Positions 26,762-36,943 of a stretch of DNA of 64,000 nt are shown here, in pieces. The DNA is from CAVQFO01 sp963711725 (GTDB lineage: Bacteria > Pseudomonadota > Gammaproteobacteria > Nitrococcales > Aquisalimonadaceae): positions 1-64,000 of the forward strand of contig CAVQFO010000030.1 in the NCBI GenBank assembly GCA_963711725.1, written 5' to 3'. Each line of letters opens with the position of its first letter. Within the stretch, counting starts at the first letter, position 1. The notes beneath the pieces were generated by a model. The model made no database searches and was not told the DNA's origin. It saw only the letters and a program-made list of their open reading frames with translations. Position numbers and translations under genes: made by a program.

Positions 26762-27598
26762 ATGAGACCGCGCGAGCGGGTCTTGCAACACGCTCAACCC
26801 ATGGCCGCGGGCGGCATCGCCGACCGCGGCCTGGAGCACCCGGACCGGCTCCGGGTGGTGAGCTACAACATCCAGACGGGGATGGAGACCAGCCACTACC
26901 GCCACTACCTAACCAAGAGCTGGCAGCACCTGTTTCCCCACGCCGAGCGTCCCCGCAATCTTGAGCGCATTGCCCTGCTCCTGGAAGACTACGACCTGGT
27001 GGGCCTGCAGGAGGTGGACGGGGGTAGCCTGCGCAGCGGGTTCGTCAATCAGACGGAATTCATGGGCCGGCATGCGGGCTTCCCATACTGGCACGATCAG
27101 ACCAATCGCCGGATCGGGCGTCTGGCCCGGCACAGCAACGGCATGCTCAGCCGCTTTCGCCCTGTGGAGATCCGCGAGCACAAGCTCCCCGGCATGATCC
27201 CCGGGCGCGGCGCGCTGGACATGACCTTCGGCGGCCCCGGCGAGTCGCTGCACGTGGTGTTGCTTCATCTGGCTCTGGGCCAGCGTTCGCGGGCCCGGCA
27301 GCTGGCTTACGTGGCGGATTTCGTACGCCGCTACCGACACGTCATCGTCATGGGCGATCTCAACTGTCCGGCCGACAGCGAGGAGCTGGTGCAGTTTCGG
27401 GACGCAGCGGGGTTGATGGAGCCGGTGCATGAACAACCCAGCTACCCCAGTTGGCGGCCGCAGCGGAATATCGATCACATCATGGTCTCACCGACGCTGG
27501 AAGTGGAACACGCCGGCGTGCTGGATTATCCCCTCTCGGACCATCTGCCGGTGTTCATGGAGATCCGACTACCCTCGGAAGTGCAATTGATCGCCTGA
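26762..27598 (+). CDS. Endonuclease/exonuclease/phosphatase family protein
   Basis: A 278-residue member of the EEP metal-dependent phosphodiesterase superfamily. Motifs: 'VVSYNIQTG' at the start of the domain (residue ~33), metal-binding Glu in 'VGLQEVDGG', 'VMGDLNCPADS', 'NIDHIMVS' and the catalytic 'SDHLPVFMEI' near the end. The substrate (DNA, phospholipid or inositol phosphate) cannot be told from sequence. From memory the same family follows dsbA in pseudomonads, so the synteny appears conserved. No signal peptide is seen. Confidence 0.85.
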   Translation: MRPRERVLQHAQPMAAGGIADRGLEHPDRLRVVSYNIQTGMETSHYRHYLTKSWQHLFPHAERPRNLERIALLLEDYDLVGLQEVDGGSLRSGFVNQTEFMGRHAGFPYWHDQTNRRIGRLARHSNGMLSRFRPVEIREHKLPGMIPGRGALDMTFGGPGESLHVVLLHLALGQRSRARQLAYVADFVRRYRHVIVMGDLNCPADSEELVQFRDAAGLMEPVHEQPSYPSWRPQRNIDHIMVSPTLEVEHAGVLDYPLSDHLPVFMEIRLPSEVQLIA

Positions 27599-27604
27599 GC
27601 GCGC

Positions 27605-29884
27605 TCAGCGCCGGGAACCGCCGGCATCCTTCGGCTCCGCCATGGGGCCGCGGCCCAGCAGCTTGCGGAATTTCTCGGCGGGTACCGGGCGGCTGTATAT
27701 GTATCCCTGAATTACGTCGCAGCCGTTGGCGCGCAGGAACGCCAGCTGCTCGGGTGTTTCCACGCCCTCGGCCACCACCGACAACTGCAGCTGGTGGGCC
27801 ATGGCCACGACCGCGATGACGATGGCCTTGTCGTTATCGTCGGTGAAAATGTCCTTGATGAACGAGCGGTCGATCTTGAGCACGTTGATGGGCAGGTGTT
27901 TGATCTTGCTCAGCGACGAGTAGCCCGTGCCGAAATCGTCGATGGCCACGCCCACGCCCAGTTCCCGGAACCTCTGAAGCACGGGCAGGCTGGATTGCTC
28001 GCGCTCCATCAGGGTACTTTCGGTGATTTCCAGCTCGATGGCGCCCGCCGGCAGCTCGTGATGGTCCAGGACGTGTTCCACCGTGGCCGCGAGGCGGTCG
28101 TCGAACAGCTGATGGGCGGACACGTTGACGGCGATTCGGGGCGCTTCGTCGCCGACCATCCTGCGCCATTGCGCCATCTCGGCGCAGGCCGTTTCCAGCA
28201 CCCATTCGCCGATGGGAACGATCAGGCCCATGTCTTCGGCCAGGGGAATGAAGTGGTCCGGGCGCACCATGCCCAGGTCCGGGTCCTGCCAGCGAATCAG
28301 TGCTTCCGCGGAAAGGATGCGGCCGGTACGGCCGCAGATCAGCGGTTGGTAGTGCAAGGTGAATTCGTTGTTGTCCAGGGCGCGCCGAAGTTTGCTCTCC
28401 AGCAGATTGCGCCGCGCCACCGCCTCCTTGAGCTGGTTGCTGTAGACCTGCAGGCTGCCGCGGCCTTTCTGCTTGGCCTGGTGCAGCGCCATCTCCGCGA
28501 ACCGAACCAATCCGTCCACCGTTTCCGCATCTTCCGGGAATCGAGCCACACCCGCGCAGCAGGACAACCGCAACTCGTGGTCGCCGATACTCAGCGGTTC
28601 CGCCAGGCGAGCCTGGACCTGGGTGATCCGACGGCACAACGCGGTGCGGTCGCCGGGATCGGCGACGGTGAGCATGAACTCGTCGCCGCCCCAGCGGGCG
28701 AGTGTGTCGCCCTCGCCGCGGAAACCCTCCAGGCGGTTGCTGAGATGGCGCAGCAGCTGGTCGCCGACATCGTGGCCGAACAGATCGTTCACCATGCTGG
28801 AGTCATCCAGATCCAGCAGCACCAACGCAAAGGGTTCGCGGGCGCCGCCGGTCGCCGCTTGCAGGTGGCGACGCAGCAGGATGCGGTTGGGCAGATCGGT
28901 AAGGTGATCGTAGTACGCCAGCCGGTAGATCTTTTCCTCGGACTGTTTGCGCTGCAAGGCGCTGGCGAATACCTCGCCGGCTGTCTTCAGGAAGTGGACC
29001 TGGGCGTTGGGCCAGTGGCGCTGGCGCTGCACCGAGTCGAAGCCGATAAAGCCGCGTAGCTCGTCGGAGTAGACGATGGGTACCACCACCAACGACTGCA
29101 CGCCGCGAGAGGCGAAAGTGGCACGCTCGGGCGCCGCGTTGTGGGGCATTTCCCGTAGATCCTGAATGCGGATTACTTCGCGCGCCCGGAGCTTTTCCAC
29201 CAACCAGGGGAAATCGGAGGCGGGAATGCGCTTGCCGTAGCCCAGGCGGGAGGCCAGCCCCTCCCGGCGCCAGCTGTGGGTGTTGACCATGTACTGATGG
29301 TTGTCCACCAACAGGTAGACGTAGGCACGGTCCACTTCGCAGTAGCGCCCCATCTCGTGCAGCGCCTGGTCGATGCAGGCGTCGATGCGATCCGGGTTGA
29401 TATTGATGAACTGGGTGGAGAGCCGCCCGATCATCCGCTCCATTTCGAATCGCTGCGCCAGGGCGCTGTCGGCGGCCCGATGATCGGTAATGTCCCTCGC
29501 CACGAAAATGACCCGTTCCCGGTCCAGCGGAACAATCTTCGCCGTGAAGGAGCGGTGGCCCGCTCCGCTCGACAGGGCGTACTCGACCATCTCCGTCTGT
29601 TGGGAGAAGATCGCATCCTCAATACCGGCCATCAGGTAGTCGGCCAGATCCCTTGGGAACACGTCGTGCAGGTTACGTCCCAGCAGCTCGCTGGCGGGAC
29701 GGTAGAGCAGTTGCGGGTTGTTCGGGGAGACCTTCAGATAATGGCCGCCCCGATCCAGCATCATCACCAGATCGCTGCTGCTGTCCAGCAGGATGCGCAG
29801 CTCAGCGTTCGTGAACTCGGGGGAATCTGTCGGGGCGGTGCTGGGCTCTGCCCCCCCGGCTTTCGTGCCTCGGACATCGGTCAT
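27605..29884 (-). CDS. PAS-GAF-GGDEF-EAL c-di-GMP signalling protein
   Basis: A 759-residue cytoplasmic protein. Domain order: PAS (about 27-140, 'LLDSSSDLVMMLDRGGHYLKVSP'-type start), GAF (about 155-310), GGDEF (about 320-480, intact 'RWGGDEFML') and EAL (about 500-745, intact 'SAEALIRW', 'NVSAHQL', 'DDFGTGYSS', 'KIDRSFI', 'EGVE'). Both synthesis and hydrolysis of c-di-GMP are therefore possible; which dominates cannot be told. No transmembrane segment is seen, so the signal is probably intracellular. I chose the ATG at 29884 because the next residues lead straight into the PAS domain; starts at 29914 and 29962 are also possible. Confidence 0.9.
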   Translation of the reverse strand: MTDVRGTKAGGAEPSTAPTDSPEFTNAELRILLDSSSDLVMMLDRGGHYLKVSPNNPQLLYRPASELLGRNLHDVFPRDLADYLMAGIEDAIFSQQTEMVEYALSSGAGHRSFTAKIVPLDRERVIFVARDITDHRAADSALAQRFEMERMIGRLSTQFININPDRIDACIDQALHEMGRYCEVDRAYVYLLVDNHQYMVNTHSWRREGLASRLGYGKRIPASDFPWLVEKLRAREVIRIQDLREMPHNAAPERATFASRGVQSLVVVPIVYSDELRGFIGFDSVQRQRHWPNAQVHFLKTAGEVFASALQRKQSEEKIYRLAYYDHLTDLPNRILLRRHLQAATGGAREPFALVLLDLDDSSMVNDLFGHDVGDQLLRHLSNRLEGFRGEGDTLARWGGDEFMLTVADPGDRTALCRRITQVQARLAEPLSIGDHELRLSCCAGVARFPEDAETVDGLVRFAEMALHQAKQKGRGSLQVYSNQLKEAVARRNLLESKLRRALDNNEFTLHYQPLICGRTGRILSAEALIRWQDPDLGMVRPDHFIPLAEDMGLIVPIGEWVLETACAEMAQWRRMVGDEAPRIAVNVSAHQLFDDRLAATVEHVLDHHELPAGAIELEITESTLMEREQSSLPVLQRFRELGVGVAIDDFGTGYSSLSKIKHLPINVLKIDRSFIKDIFTDDNDKAIVIAVVAMAHQLQLSVVAEGVETPEQLAFLRANGCDVIQGYIYSRPVPAEKFRKLLGRGPMAEPKDAGGSRR

Positions 29885-30065
29885 GATCAGGATGAACCCT
29901 GCAAACGTCGGCATCCGTGCCGAGAAAGCCGGTCGCCGCGGAAAACCCACGGTCGCCAGCAATTAGATTATCGTTATTTTCTAAGGCCTATGCCGTGATC
30001 CGGGCGTCTCGGGTGGGACGAACTGCCTCCGGTGCCCCCCGCCCATCACGGATATTGCATGAATC

Positions 30066-30142
30066 TGGCGCGCCCGACAGGATTCGAACCTGTGACCTTC
30101 GGCTTCGGAGGCCGACACTCTATCCAGCTGAGCTACGGGCGC
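30066..30142 (-). tRNA. tRNA-Arg (anticodon CCG)
   Basis: On the minus strand it starts GCGCCCGTAGCTCAGCTGGA, has anticodon loop CTCCGAA (anticodon CCG), T-loop TTCGAAT, and ends CGGGCGC-G-CCA with CCA encoded. The seven-base-pair acceptor stem is fully paired (30136-30142 with 30070-30076). Confidence 0.97.
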
Positions 30143-30645
30143 GTGTTTCGGGCTGTTATGCTGGATGACGTTCCCTGCATCCAGGGGCACTAGGATAGCG
30201 GCTCACGTCATGCGCGTCCATGCCCCGCGCAGGTGGTCCGGCCGGCTCAACGCCGGCTGCAGAGATGCCTCCGACCGGATCGGAGCGCGCCTTCCGACAG
30301 CCCGTGAGCCGTGAAAATCCTCGCGCCACCCGGGGTTATCGGCGGCGGATGGTTTCCGCTGAGGCGCTTTATCGATATACTCCGTGCCCGGCTACCGAGT
30401 CTTCTCAGGGCTACATTGTTGCCTCCGCTTGTCTGAATGATTTCACGGCAAGTTCCGCCGAGCAGGGCATCGTTCCGGCGCGCCAGCGAGTCGCAACATC
30501 ATGCGGGGACGGGCCATCGGCCCCGGGGGCGCCCTGCCCCGCCCGTGGAGAAGGTCGGTGAATCCACGGTGCGTGTTCAGGGGCCGCAACGGCCGGCGGT
30601 GCCGAATTGTTCGGTCGGCGATGACAAGACGAACGGGAGATCAAG
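30143..30645. other. Intergenic region between tRNA-Arg and cytochrome c5
   Basis: About 500 bases. Short ORFs overlap in several frames but none has a ribosome-binding site together with a recognisable product. The promoters of tRNA-Arg (leftward) and cytochrome c5 (rightward) must lie here, but I cannot pick them out. No repeat of families A-D is present. Confidence 0.5.
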
Positions 30646-31152
30646 GTGAGTAGGCAGCAAGACTCGACTTTCATGAAGACCTTCACGGGCGTACTGGCGG
30701 GCCTGGTCCTGCTGGCCATCGTACTGATCATCGTCGCCAGCCAGATCGGCGGTTACGATGAAAGCCAGGAGACGGCGCAGTCCAAATTGGAGAATCAGCG
30801 CGCCGAGCAGCGCCTGCAGCCCGTGGGCAGCGTGCGGTTGGCGGGCGAACCCGCGCCCACCGCTTCTCAAGCGTCTCAGCCCGCCAAGAGCGAGCCAATG
30901 AGCGGCAAACAGGTGGTGCAACAGGTCTGCCTGGGCTGCCACGGTTCCGGCGTGATGGGCGCGCCCAAGTTCGGCAGCAAGGACCAGTGGGAGCCGCGGC
31001 TCTCCGCTCAGGGCTTCGATACCCTGGTCCACAATGCCATCAACGGCTTCAAGGCGATGCCGCCGAAAGGTGGCAATGCTTCGCTGACCGACGATGAAAT
31101 GAAGAAGGCCGTGACCTACATGCTGAAAAACGCCGGTCTGTCGCCCAAGTAG
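30646..31152 (+). CDS. Cytochrome c5 family protein
   Basis: A 168-residue membrane-anchored monohaem cytochrome. N-terminal transmembrane anchor at about 10-33, an Ala/Pro/Gln-rich linker (about 40-85), then a c5-type domain with haem motif C95-L-G-C98-H99 and 'GSGVMGAPKFG', 'FKAMPPKGGNASLTDDEM' in which Met is the likely sixth ligand. The start is GTG at 30646 with GGGAGA upstream. It probably carries electrons at the periplasmic face of the inner membrane; the partner is unknown. A strong terminator follows. Confidence 0.9.
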   Translation: MSRQQDSTFMKTFTGVLAGLVLLAIVLIIVASQIGGYDESQETAQSKLENQRAEQRLQPVGSVRLAGEPAPTASQASQPAKSEPMSGKQVVQQVCLGCHGSGVMGAPKFGSKDQWEPRLSAQGFDTLVHNAINGFKAMPPKGGNASLTDDEMKKAVTYMLKNAGLSPK

Positions 31153-31206
31153 GACAGACGGCATCCGCCTGATTTGGCGCGGTTCGCCATGCGGATTTAG
31201 ACTGAC

Positions 31207-31238
31207 GACGGCCGGGGCTCATTGCTCCGGCCGTTTTT
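31207..31238 (+). terminator. Rho-independent terminator of cytochrome c5
   Basis: ACGGCCGG-GGCTCATTGCT-CCGGCCGT hairpin followed by TTTTT. It lies between convergent genes. Confidence 0.88.
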
Positions 31239-31248
31239 CGTAGAGCGA

Positions 31249-33228
31249 TTACGCACTCCCGCGCATCAACAACGACTCCGCCCGCTCCAAATCCTCCGGC
31301 GTGCCGTAGAGCACCAGCACGTCCCCTTCCAGCAAAACCGTCTCCGGTTCCGGCTGCGGGCCGCGTATACCGCCGCGACGGACGGTGGTGACGGACACAT
31401 CCACGCTGTCCAGATCCAGTTCCGCCAGGGTGCGGCCGATGGCGTAGGCGTCTTCCGGTAGCGTGACCGCGTGGAGTTGCTCCCGAAAACGCCCGGCCTT
31501 CTCCAGGTCCATGCGTTCCTGGCCGTGGAAGTAGCCTTTCAGCATCCGGTATTGGTCGGCCCGGACTTCGCGAATGTAGCGGATGACCCGCGACATGGGC
31601 ACTTCCAGCAGCGCCAGGCAGTGAGAGGCGAGCATCAGGCTGGCTTCCAGGACTTCGGGCACCACCTCGGTGGCGCCCGCTTCCGAGAACGCCCGCAGGT
31701 ACACGTCGTCACGGGTGCGTACCAGCACAGGTACGTTCGGGCAGGCCTCCTGTACGTGGCGCAGCAGCTTGAAGGTTGATGGCGGATCCTCGTAGCTGAC
31801 CACGACCATCTGCGCACGTGCCAGGCCGGCGGCCTCCAGAATTTCGCGCCGCGCCGAGTCGCCGAAGTTCACGGGTTCGCCGGCTTCCTGGGCTTCCCGC
31901 ACGCGGGTGGGGTCGAGGTCCAGGGCGATGAAGGGAATGCCTTCGTGCTCCAGAAAACGCGAGACGTTCTGGCCGGTACGGCCGTAGCCGCAGATGATCA
32001 CGTGGCTTTCGAGTCCCTGCGCCACCTGCTCGATCTGTTGCTTGGCCATGGCGCCGGCATTGGCGTAGCCGGCGTCGACCACGCGCCGGGCGATCAGCTC
32101 GTTGAAGCGGATCAGAAATGGCGCAGCGGCCATGCTGACGATGATTGCGGCCAGCGTGAGCTGGCCGGGCGTGGAGCCGATCAGCCCGGCGGCGAGTGCG
32201 AGCGAAATCAGGGCGAAACCGAACTCTCCGCCCTGGGACAGGATGACCCCGGTTCTAAGCCCCACCCGACGGTCTTCGCTGCCGATATTCGCGAAAAGCG
32301 CGATCAGTGCTCCCTTGAACAGCATCAGCAGCGGTACGGCGGCCAGGATCCAGTACCAGTTGGCGCGCAGCTCGGTGACGTCCAGCAGCATGCCCACGGT
32401 GATGAAGAACAGGCCCAGCAGGATGTCCCGGAACGGCCGGATGTCGGACTCGATTTGATGACGGAACTCGGTCTCGCCCAGCATGATTCCCGCCAAGAAC
32501 GCTCCCAGCTGAAGGGACAGGCCGGCCTCATGGGTGATCCAGGCTGCCAGCAGCGTGACCAGGAGAACCGCCAGAGTGAACACTTCGTTGGAACGGGCCG
32601 CGGCGACTTCGTGGAACAGCGGGCGCAAGGCCCAGCGGCCGATCAGCAGCATAATCACGAATACCGCCAGGCCTTTGGCCAGCGCCACGGCCATGGTGCT
32701 CGCCAAGCCATTGTGTTCCGCTCCCGCCAAGGTGGGGATGGCGATCAGCAGGGGGATGACGGCGAGATCCTGGAAAAGCAGGATCCCCATGGCCTTGCGG
32801 CCGTGCCGCGAGTGGATCTCCAATTGCTCCGTGAGTTGCTTGGTGACGATGGCCGTGGACGACATGGCCAGGGCGCCGCCCACCACCACGGCGCCCTGCC
32901 AAGAGGTGCCCGCCAGCCAGGCCAGGCCGCCGATGACCCCCGCGGTGACGATGACCTGGGCGCCTCCCAGTCCCATGACGGTCCAGCGCATGGCGACCAG
33001 CTGTGGCAGGGAGAATTCCAGGCCAATCGTGAAGAGCAGGAACACCACACCGAATTCCGCCAGCAGGCGCACATCGGCGGCATCGGAGATCAACCCCGCA
33101 CCGTAGGGCCCCACTATCACGCCGACCACCAGATACGCCAGAATCGGCGGGAGGTGCAGCCGCCGAAACAGGCTCACACAGACCACCGAGGCGGTCAGCA
33201 GTATCAGTACGTCGTCCAGGGATTCCAA
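31249..33228 (-). CDS. KefB-type monovalent cation:proton antiporter with TrkA domains (CPA2)
   Basis: A 659-residue inner-membrane protein. Residues 1-380 form a CPA2 exchanger domain of about 12-13 segments, with 'LLFTIGLEFSLPQL' and 'LLFQDLAVIPLL' containing the family's acidic residue. Residues about 405-530 form a TrkA-N/RCK nucleotide-binding domain ('VIICGYGRTGQNVSRFL', acidic residue in 'IALDLDP'), and about 570-655 a TrkA-C domain. This is the layout of KefB/KefC/YbaL potassium efflux systems. No KefF/G-like ancillary gene is adjacent. The start is a TTG at 33228, chosen because the exchanger domain begins there. Confidence 0.9.
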   Translation of the reverse strand: MESLDDVLILLTASVVCVSLFRRLHLPPILAYLVVGVIVGPYGAGLISDAADVRLLAEFGVVFLLFTIGLEFSLPQLVAMRWTVMGLGGAQVIVTAGVIGGLAWLAGTSWQGAVVVGGALAMSSTAIVTKQLTEQLEIHSRHGRKAMGILLFQDLAVIPLLIAIPTLAGAEHNGLASTMAVALAKGLAVFVIMLLIGRWALRPLFHEVAAARSNEVFTLAVLLVTLLAAWITHEAGLSLQLGAFLAGIMLGETEFRHQIESDIRPFRDILLGLFFITVGMLLDVTELRANWYWILAAVPLLMLFKGALIALFANIGSEDRRVGLRTGVILSQGGEFGFALISLALAAGLIGSTPGQLTLAAIIVSMAAAPFLIRFNELIARRVVDAGYANAGAMAKQQIEQVAQGLESHVIICGYGRTGQNVSRFLEHEGIPFIALDLDPTRVREAQEAGEPVNFGDSARREILEAAGLARAQMVVVSYEDPPSTFKLLRHVQEACPNVPVLVRTRDDVYLRAFSEAGATEVVPEVLEASLMLASHCLALLEVPMSRVIRYIREVRADQYRMLKGYFHGQERMDLEKAGRFREQLHAVTLPEDAYAIGRTLAELDLDSVDVSVTTVRRGGIRGPQPEPETVLLEGDVLVLYGTPEDLERAESLLMRGSA

Positions 33229-33333
33229 CGGGGTCCCACCTTGGTTTGTCGTCCGGCCTGTATCCCGGCCGCTCTCTGGAAATATATCAGTCTCGGGGGC
33301 CGGCCGCCGATGACGGCCGGGCCTTGAGACTGC

Positions 33334-34539
33334 TCACGTGGGCGACCACCGCAAGGTCAGCATTTGGGCCCAGGCCTGGTCGATGAGCATCGCGAGCCTT
33401 TCCGGCGTCACCGCGCGAATTCGTTGCGCGATCTGGTCGACGCTCGATGCCTCGTCGCGATACAGGACCTCTTGGGCCAGCCGTTCCATGGTTGCACCCG
33501 GTGCGTCCAGGCTCAGGCGCAGCGACGCGCACAGATGCGCACAGGCAATCCCGGTCTCCTCAGTGGACGGCCCGGTGTCCCGCAGAGCGGCCAAGGCAGC
33601 CTTTATCCGTTGTTCCACCTCGGACAGATGCCCGGGGTCGCAGACGGTCTCGATCAGCCACAGCCCGCAGTCGGAATAGCTGACAACCCGTGACCGCACG
33701 TCGTAGACCAGTGGCCGGTTCTTGCGCAGCGCCTGAAACAGCCGCGAGTCCAGGCCGCCGCCCAGGATCTGGTTGGCCAGGTGAGTGGCAGGGTGATCCC
33801 GAGCCTCGGCCGGCGTCGGCGCGGCCCAGACCAACCGAGCCGGCCCCGGCTCGCGGGCCGAGTAAGCGCCTGACTTGAAGGCTGGCGGGGCCGGCCGGGG
33901 CGCGGGTCCGCTGGGCAGGTTCGCCAGGTCGCAAGCCGCGCGGCGGATTTCCGATTCCTCCAGATCTCCGGCCACGGCCAATACCACGCGGCCGCCTTTC
34001 AGGACCGCGGCCTGATGGCTCGCCACGTCGTCCGGCTCCAGGGAACTGACTGATCTCGAGAGGCCGCCAGCGCCGCGTCCCATGGGATGCGCGGGCCACG
34101 CCAGGGCCGCCGCCGTTTCCTCGGCCGGATCACTGTAGCCGCCCGTTGCGAGCTCGGTGGCAACCACGGCCCGCTCACGGTGGACCAGGCCGGGTGCCGG
34201 TGGACCGGCGAAGAGCTGGGCGACCAGGCGTTCGATGACGCCTGCAGCCGCTTCGCGGGTTACCAGGGTCGTGAATGTGGAGAGTTCGCGAGTCGTGTGG
34301 GCGTTGAGTCCCAGGCCGTGGGTGGCCGCTGCTCGCTCCAGAGCTTGCCTGCACCCCGGCGGGTCGTTCTCGAGAAACACGTGTTCCCAAAGGTGGGCCA
34401 AGCCCGGTTGGCCATCGGGTTCCCAACGGCTTCCGCCCAGGACCCACAGGCCCACGGCCACGCCCTCCCGGCCGGGTAGCCGCTGGCTCACTACGCGGGC
34501 GCCGTTGTCGAACCGGGCAAGGCGGGGTGCATTGGACAT
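33334..34539 (-). CDS. M16 family zinc metallopeptidase
   Basis: A 401-residue insulinase-like peptidase. The inverted zinc motif HxxEH is intact as H49-L-W-E52-H53, and the third ligand is likely E129 in 'ERAVVATELA', about 76 residues on as usual. The second half (about 195-400) is the paired inactive domain, with 'NQILGGGLDSRLFQALRKNRPLVYDV' split over 260-285. No signal peptide is seen, so it is probably cytoplasmic. It ends 105 bases from the exchanger gene and lies 84 bases after the SDR gene on the same strand. The substrate is unknown. Confidence 0.88.
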   Translation of the reverse strand: MSNAPRLARFDNGARVVSQRLPGREGVAVGLWVLGGSRWEPDGQPGLAHLWEHVFLENDPPGCRQALERAAATHGLGLNAHTTRELSTFTTLVTREAAAGVIERLVAQLFAGPPAPGLVHRERAVVATELATGGYSDPAEETAAALAWPAHPMGRGAGGLSRSVSSLEPDDVASHQAAVLKGGRVVLAVAGDLEESEIRRAACDLANLPSGPAPRPAPPAFKSGAYSAREPGPARLVWAAPTPAEARDHPATHLANQILGGGLDSRLFQALRKNRPLVYDVRSRVVSYSDCGLWLIETVCDPGHLSEVEQRIKAALAALRDTGPSTEETGIACAHLCASLRLSLDAPGATMERLAQEVLYRDEASSVDQIAQRIRAVTPERLAMLIDQAWAQMLTLRWSPT

Positions 34540-34623
34540 GTCCCTACTATGCCGAACACCGATGGTTCGTGCATCGCCGGTGTGATGAGAAGCCCACCGG
34601 GGTGTGAACGGATCAGCCCGTCC

Positions 34624-35418
34624 CTAGACGATGGTTCTCACCACGCCGCCGTCCACCCGCAGCGCGGCGCCGTTGGTGGCCGAGGACGCCGGACTGCACA
34701 CGTAGGCGATCAAATGCGCCACCTCTTCCGGTTGGGCAAAGCGGCGTAGCAGGGAAGTGGGGCGGGCCGTATCGAAGAATTCCCGTTCCATGGTCTCCGT
34801 GTCCACGTCGCGCTCGCCCGCCATTTGCCGTACGAACCCGGCGACTCCTCTGGACCACGTGGGCCCCGGTAGCACGGCGTTGCAGGTCACGGCGGTGCCG
34901 GCGGTGAGTTCGGCGATGCCGCGGGAGACGCCCAACTGGGCGGTTTTGGTGACCCCGTAGTGAACCATTTCGCTGGGAATGTGAATACCGGATTCGCTGG
35001 AGACGAAAACAATCCGGCCCCAATCCGCGTCGAGCATGGCCGGCAGATAGTGGCGTGCCAGCCGCACGCCGCTCATGACGTTGGTCTGGAAGAAGCGTTC
35101 CCAATCCTCGTCGGCGATCTCCAGGAACGGTTTGGGCTCGAAGATGCCCAGGCTGTTGACCAGGACATCCACCTCCGGGAATGCCTTGATGAGCTGCTCC
35201 GCGCCGGCGGCGTTGCTCAAATCCATGGCCGCCGCATGAAACCGGGTACCGGGATAGCGTTCGGACAGCGTATCGACGGCGGCAGCTACGGAATCGTCAC
35301 TGCGGCCGTTGACGATCACCTCGGCGCCGAGCCGTGCGAGTTCGAAAGCGGTTGCATACCCGATGCCGGCCGTGGAGCCGGTGACGAGAGCCCGTTTCCC
35401 GTTCAGCGACAAATCCAT
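34624..35418 (-). CDS. SDR family oxidoreductase
   Basis: A 264-residue NAD(P)-dependent short-chain dehydrogenase/reductase. Cofactor loop 'TGSTAGIG' at 13-20, 'MDLSN' and 'NSLG' in the Rossmann fold, and catalytic S141, Y154 and K158 ('YGVTK'). The C-terminus 'GAALRVDGGVVRTIV' is typical of classical SDRs. A GGGAGG-type site precedes the ATG. The substrate cannot be told from sequence or neighbours. Confidence 0.9.
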   Translation of the reverse strand: MDLSLNGKRALVTGSTAGIGYATAFELARLGAEVIVNGRSDDSVAAAVDTLSERYPGTRFHAAAMDLSNAAGAEQLIKAFPEVDVLVNSLGIFEPKPFLEIADEDWERFFQTNVMSGVRLARHYLPAMLDADWGRIVFVSSESGIHIPSEMVHYGVTKTAQLGVSRGIAELTAGTAVTCNAVLPGPTWSRGVAGFVRQMAGERDVDTETMEREFFDTARPTSLLRRFAQPEEVAHLIAYVCSPASSATNGAALRVDGGVVRTIV

Positions 35419-35606
35419 GGTGTGCCCCTCCCGTTGCGCCTATTTTCCGGTCTTGCCTCGGGCCAAGGTCGGGCCGCGATTGCAACCGACGGCCGGCCCG
35501 TGCTCGAGACACGACCGAGGCTGTGTAGTCATGGAAACGTTGGAGAGTGCTTTCAAGGCGGGGACGCGGGGGATGACCCCGAGCGCGGGCGCTGATCGTC
35601 CCTTTG

Positions 35607-36943
35607 CTAGAGTTGTGCACGCTCCAGCGTGAAGAAGAAGCTGGCGCCACGGTCCGGCTCGCCCTCGGCCCAGATCCGGCCGCCATGGCGGCGCACGATG
35701 CGCTGGACGGTGGCCAAGCCGATGCCGCTGCCGTCAACCTGATCGCCTTGATGGAGCCGCTGAAAGGCGACGAACAGCCGGTCCGCGTCCTCCATGCTGA
35801 ACCCGCTGCCGTTGTCGCTTACGAAATAGGCCGGCCCGCCGCGATCGCTGTCCCGGGAACCTACGCGAATCACCGCCGGCTGCCGCTGGGCGGAGTATTT
35901 CCAGGCGTTGCCCAGCAGATTGTCGAACAAAATGCGGATCAGGCGGGGATCGCCCTGGGCCGTCGAGCCCGGGCTGGATCTCCACGTTTACGGCTCGTTC
36001 GGGCTCGGCCAGGCGCAGTTCCTCGATGACTTCGGCGGCCAACCGGCTGAGGTCCAGCTCCTCGTGGCGGATCAGGCCGCGGGTGACCCGCGAGAGCTGC
36101 AGCATGGCGTCGATCATGGTGCTCATGCGCCGGGTTCCGCGCCGGATCCGGCCCAGGTGCTCCATGCCCTCGTCACCCAGGATTTCAGCCGAAGTCCTCC
36201 TCCAGAACCTCGCTGAAGCCGCCGATGGCCCGCAGCGGCGCGCGCAGGTCATGCGATACCGAGTAGGCGAAGGACTCCAGCTCCTGATTGACGGCCTGGA
36301 GTTCGGCGGTGCGGATGGCGACCCGCTGTTCCAGGTCCCGGTTGAGGCGCCGGACTTCGTCCTCGGCGCGGCGGCGTTCCTTGATCTCGGCGCTGAGATC
36401 CTCGTAGAGCAGGGCATTCTCCAGGGCCGTGGCGGCCTGGGAGGTCAGCAGTTCCAGCACCGCCAGGCGCTTGGCGGTGAACGCGCCGGTTGCCAGTTCG
36501 TTTTCCAGATACAGCAGCCCCAACGTTCCTCCCTGGCGTACGATGGGTATGCACAACAAGGACTTGGTCTTGTGGCGCAGGATGTGCGGGTCATCGCCGA
36601 ACACACGGTCCATTGCCGCATCCTCCAGGGCCACGTGCTGGCGGCTGCGGCGCACGTAGTTCAGCACCGAGACGGCGCAGGGGGAGTCGCTCGTGAGCTC
36701 CCGGGATTGCAGCACCTGAACGCCGTGGTCGGCGTCCGCCATGGCCTCGATGGTTAGGCGCTCGCCCCGGTTGAGGACGAGCATGCAGCTGCGCGCCCCG
36801 GCGTTTTCGACGACGATTCGCATCAGGCGCTGCAGCAGTTGATCCAGGCGAATCTCCCCGGCCACGGCCAGAGAGGCGCGGGTCACCGCCACCACATCGA
36901 GCGGGTCGAGATCGGCCAGCCGGCCGTCGTTGGCCTGGTTGTC
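35607..36943 (-). pseudogene. Histidine-kinase end of the giant signalling protein, split by three frameshifts
   Basis: Continuation of the protein encoded upstream, in three further frame segments. Segment 1 (to about 36190) holds a GAF domain ('LDQLLQRLMRIVVENAGARS'), a coiled coil and the HisKA box 'SVSHDLRAPLRAIGGF'. Segment 2 (about 36190-35965) has 'EGMEHLGRIRRGTRRM' and 'QLSRVTRGLIRHEELDLSRL'. Segment 3 (35607-35960) is the HATPase domain with N box 'DNLLGNAWKYS', 'DNGSGFSM' and 'GSGIGLATVQRIV'. Breaks lie at 36943-36946 (C4 where C5 would restore frame), about 36189 (one base missing) and about 35965 (one extra base). Repaired, the kinase would be complete; all catalytic motifs are present. 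Confidence 0.85.

Noticed and set aside
30220..30561. 113-codon open frame in the tRNA-cytochrome c5 gap
   Set aside because: No ribosome-binding site, no recognisable domain, and Arg/Pro/Ala-rich sequence as in random GC-rich frames.
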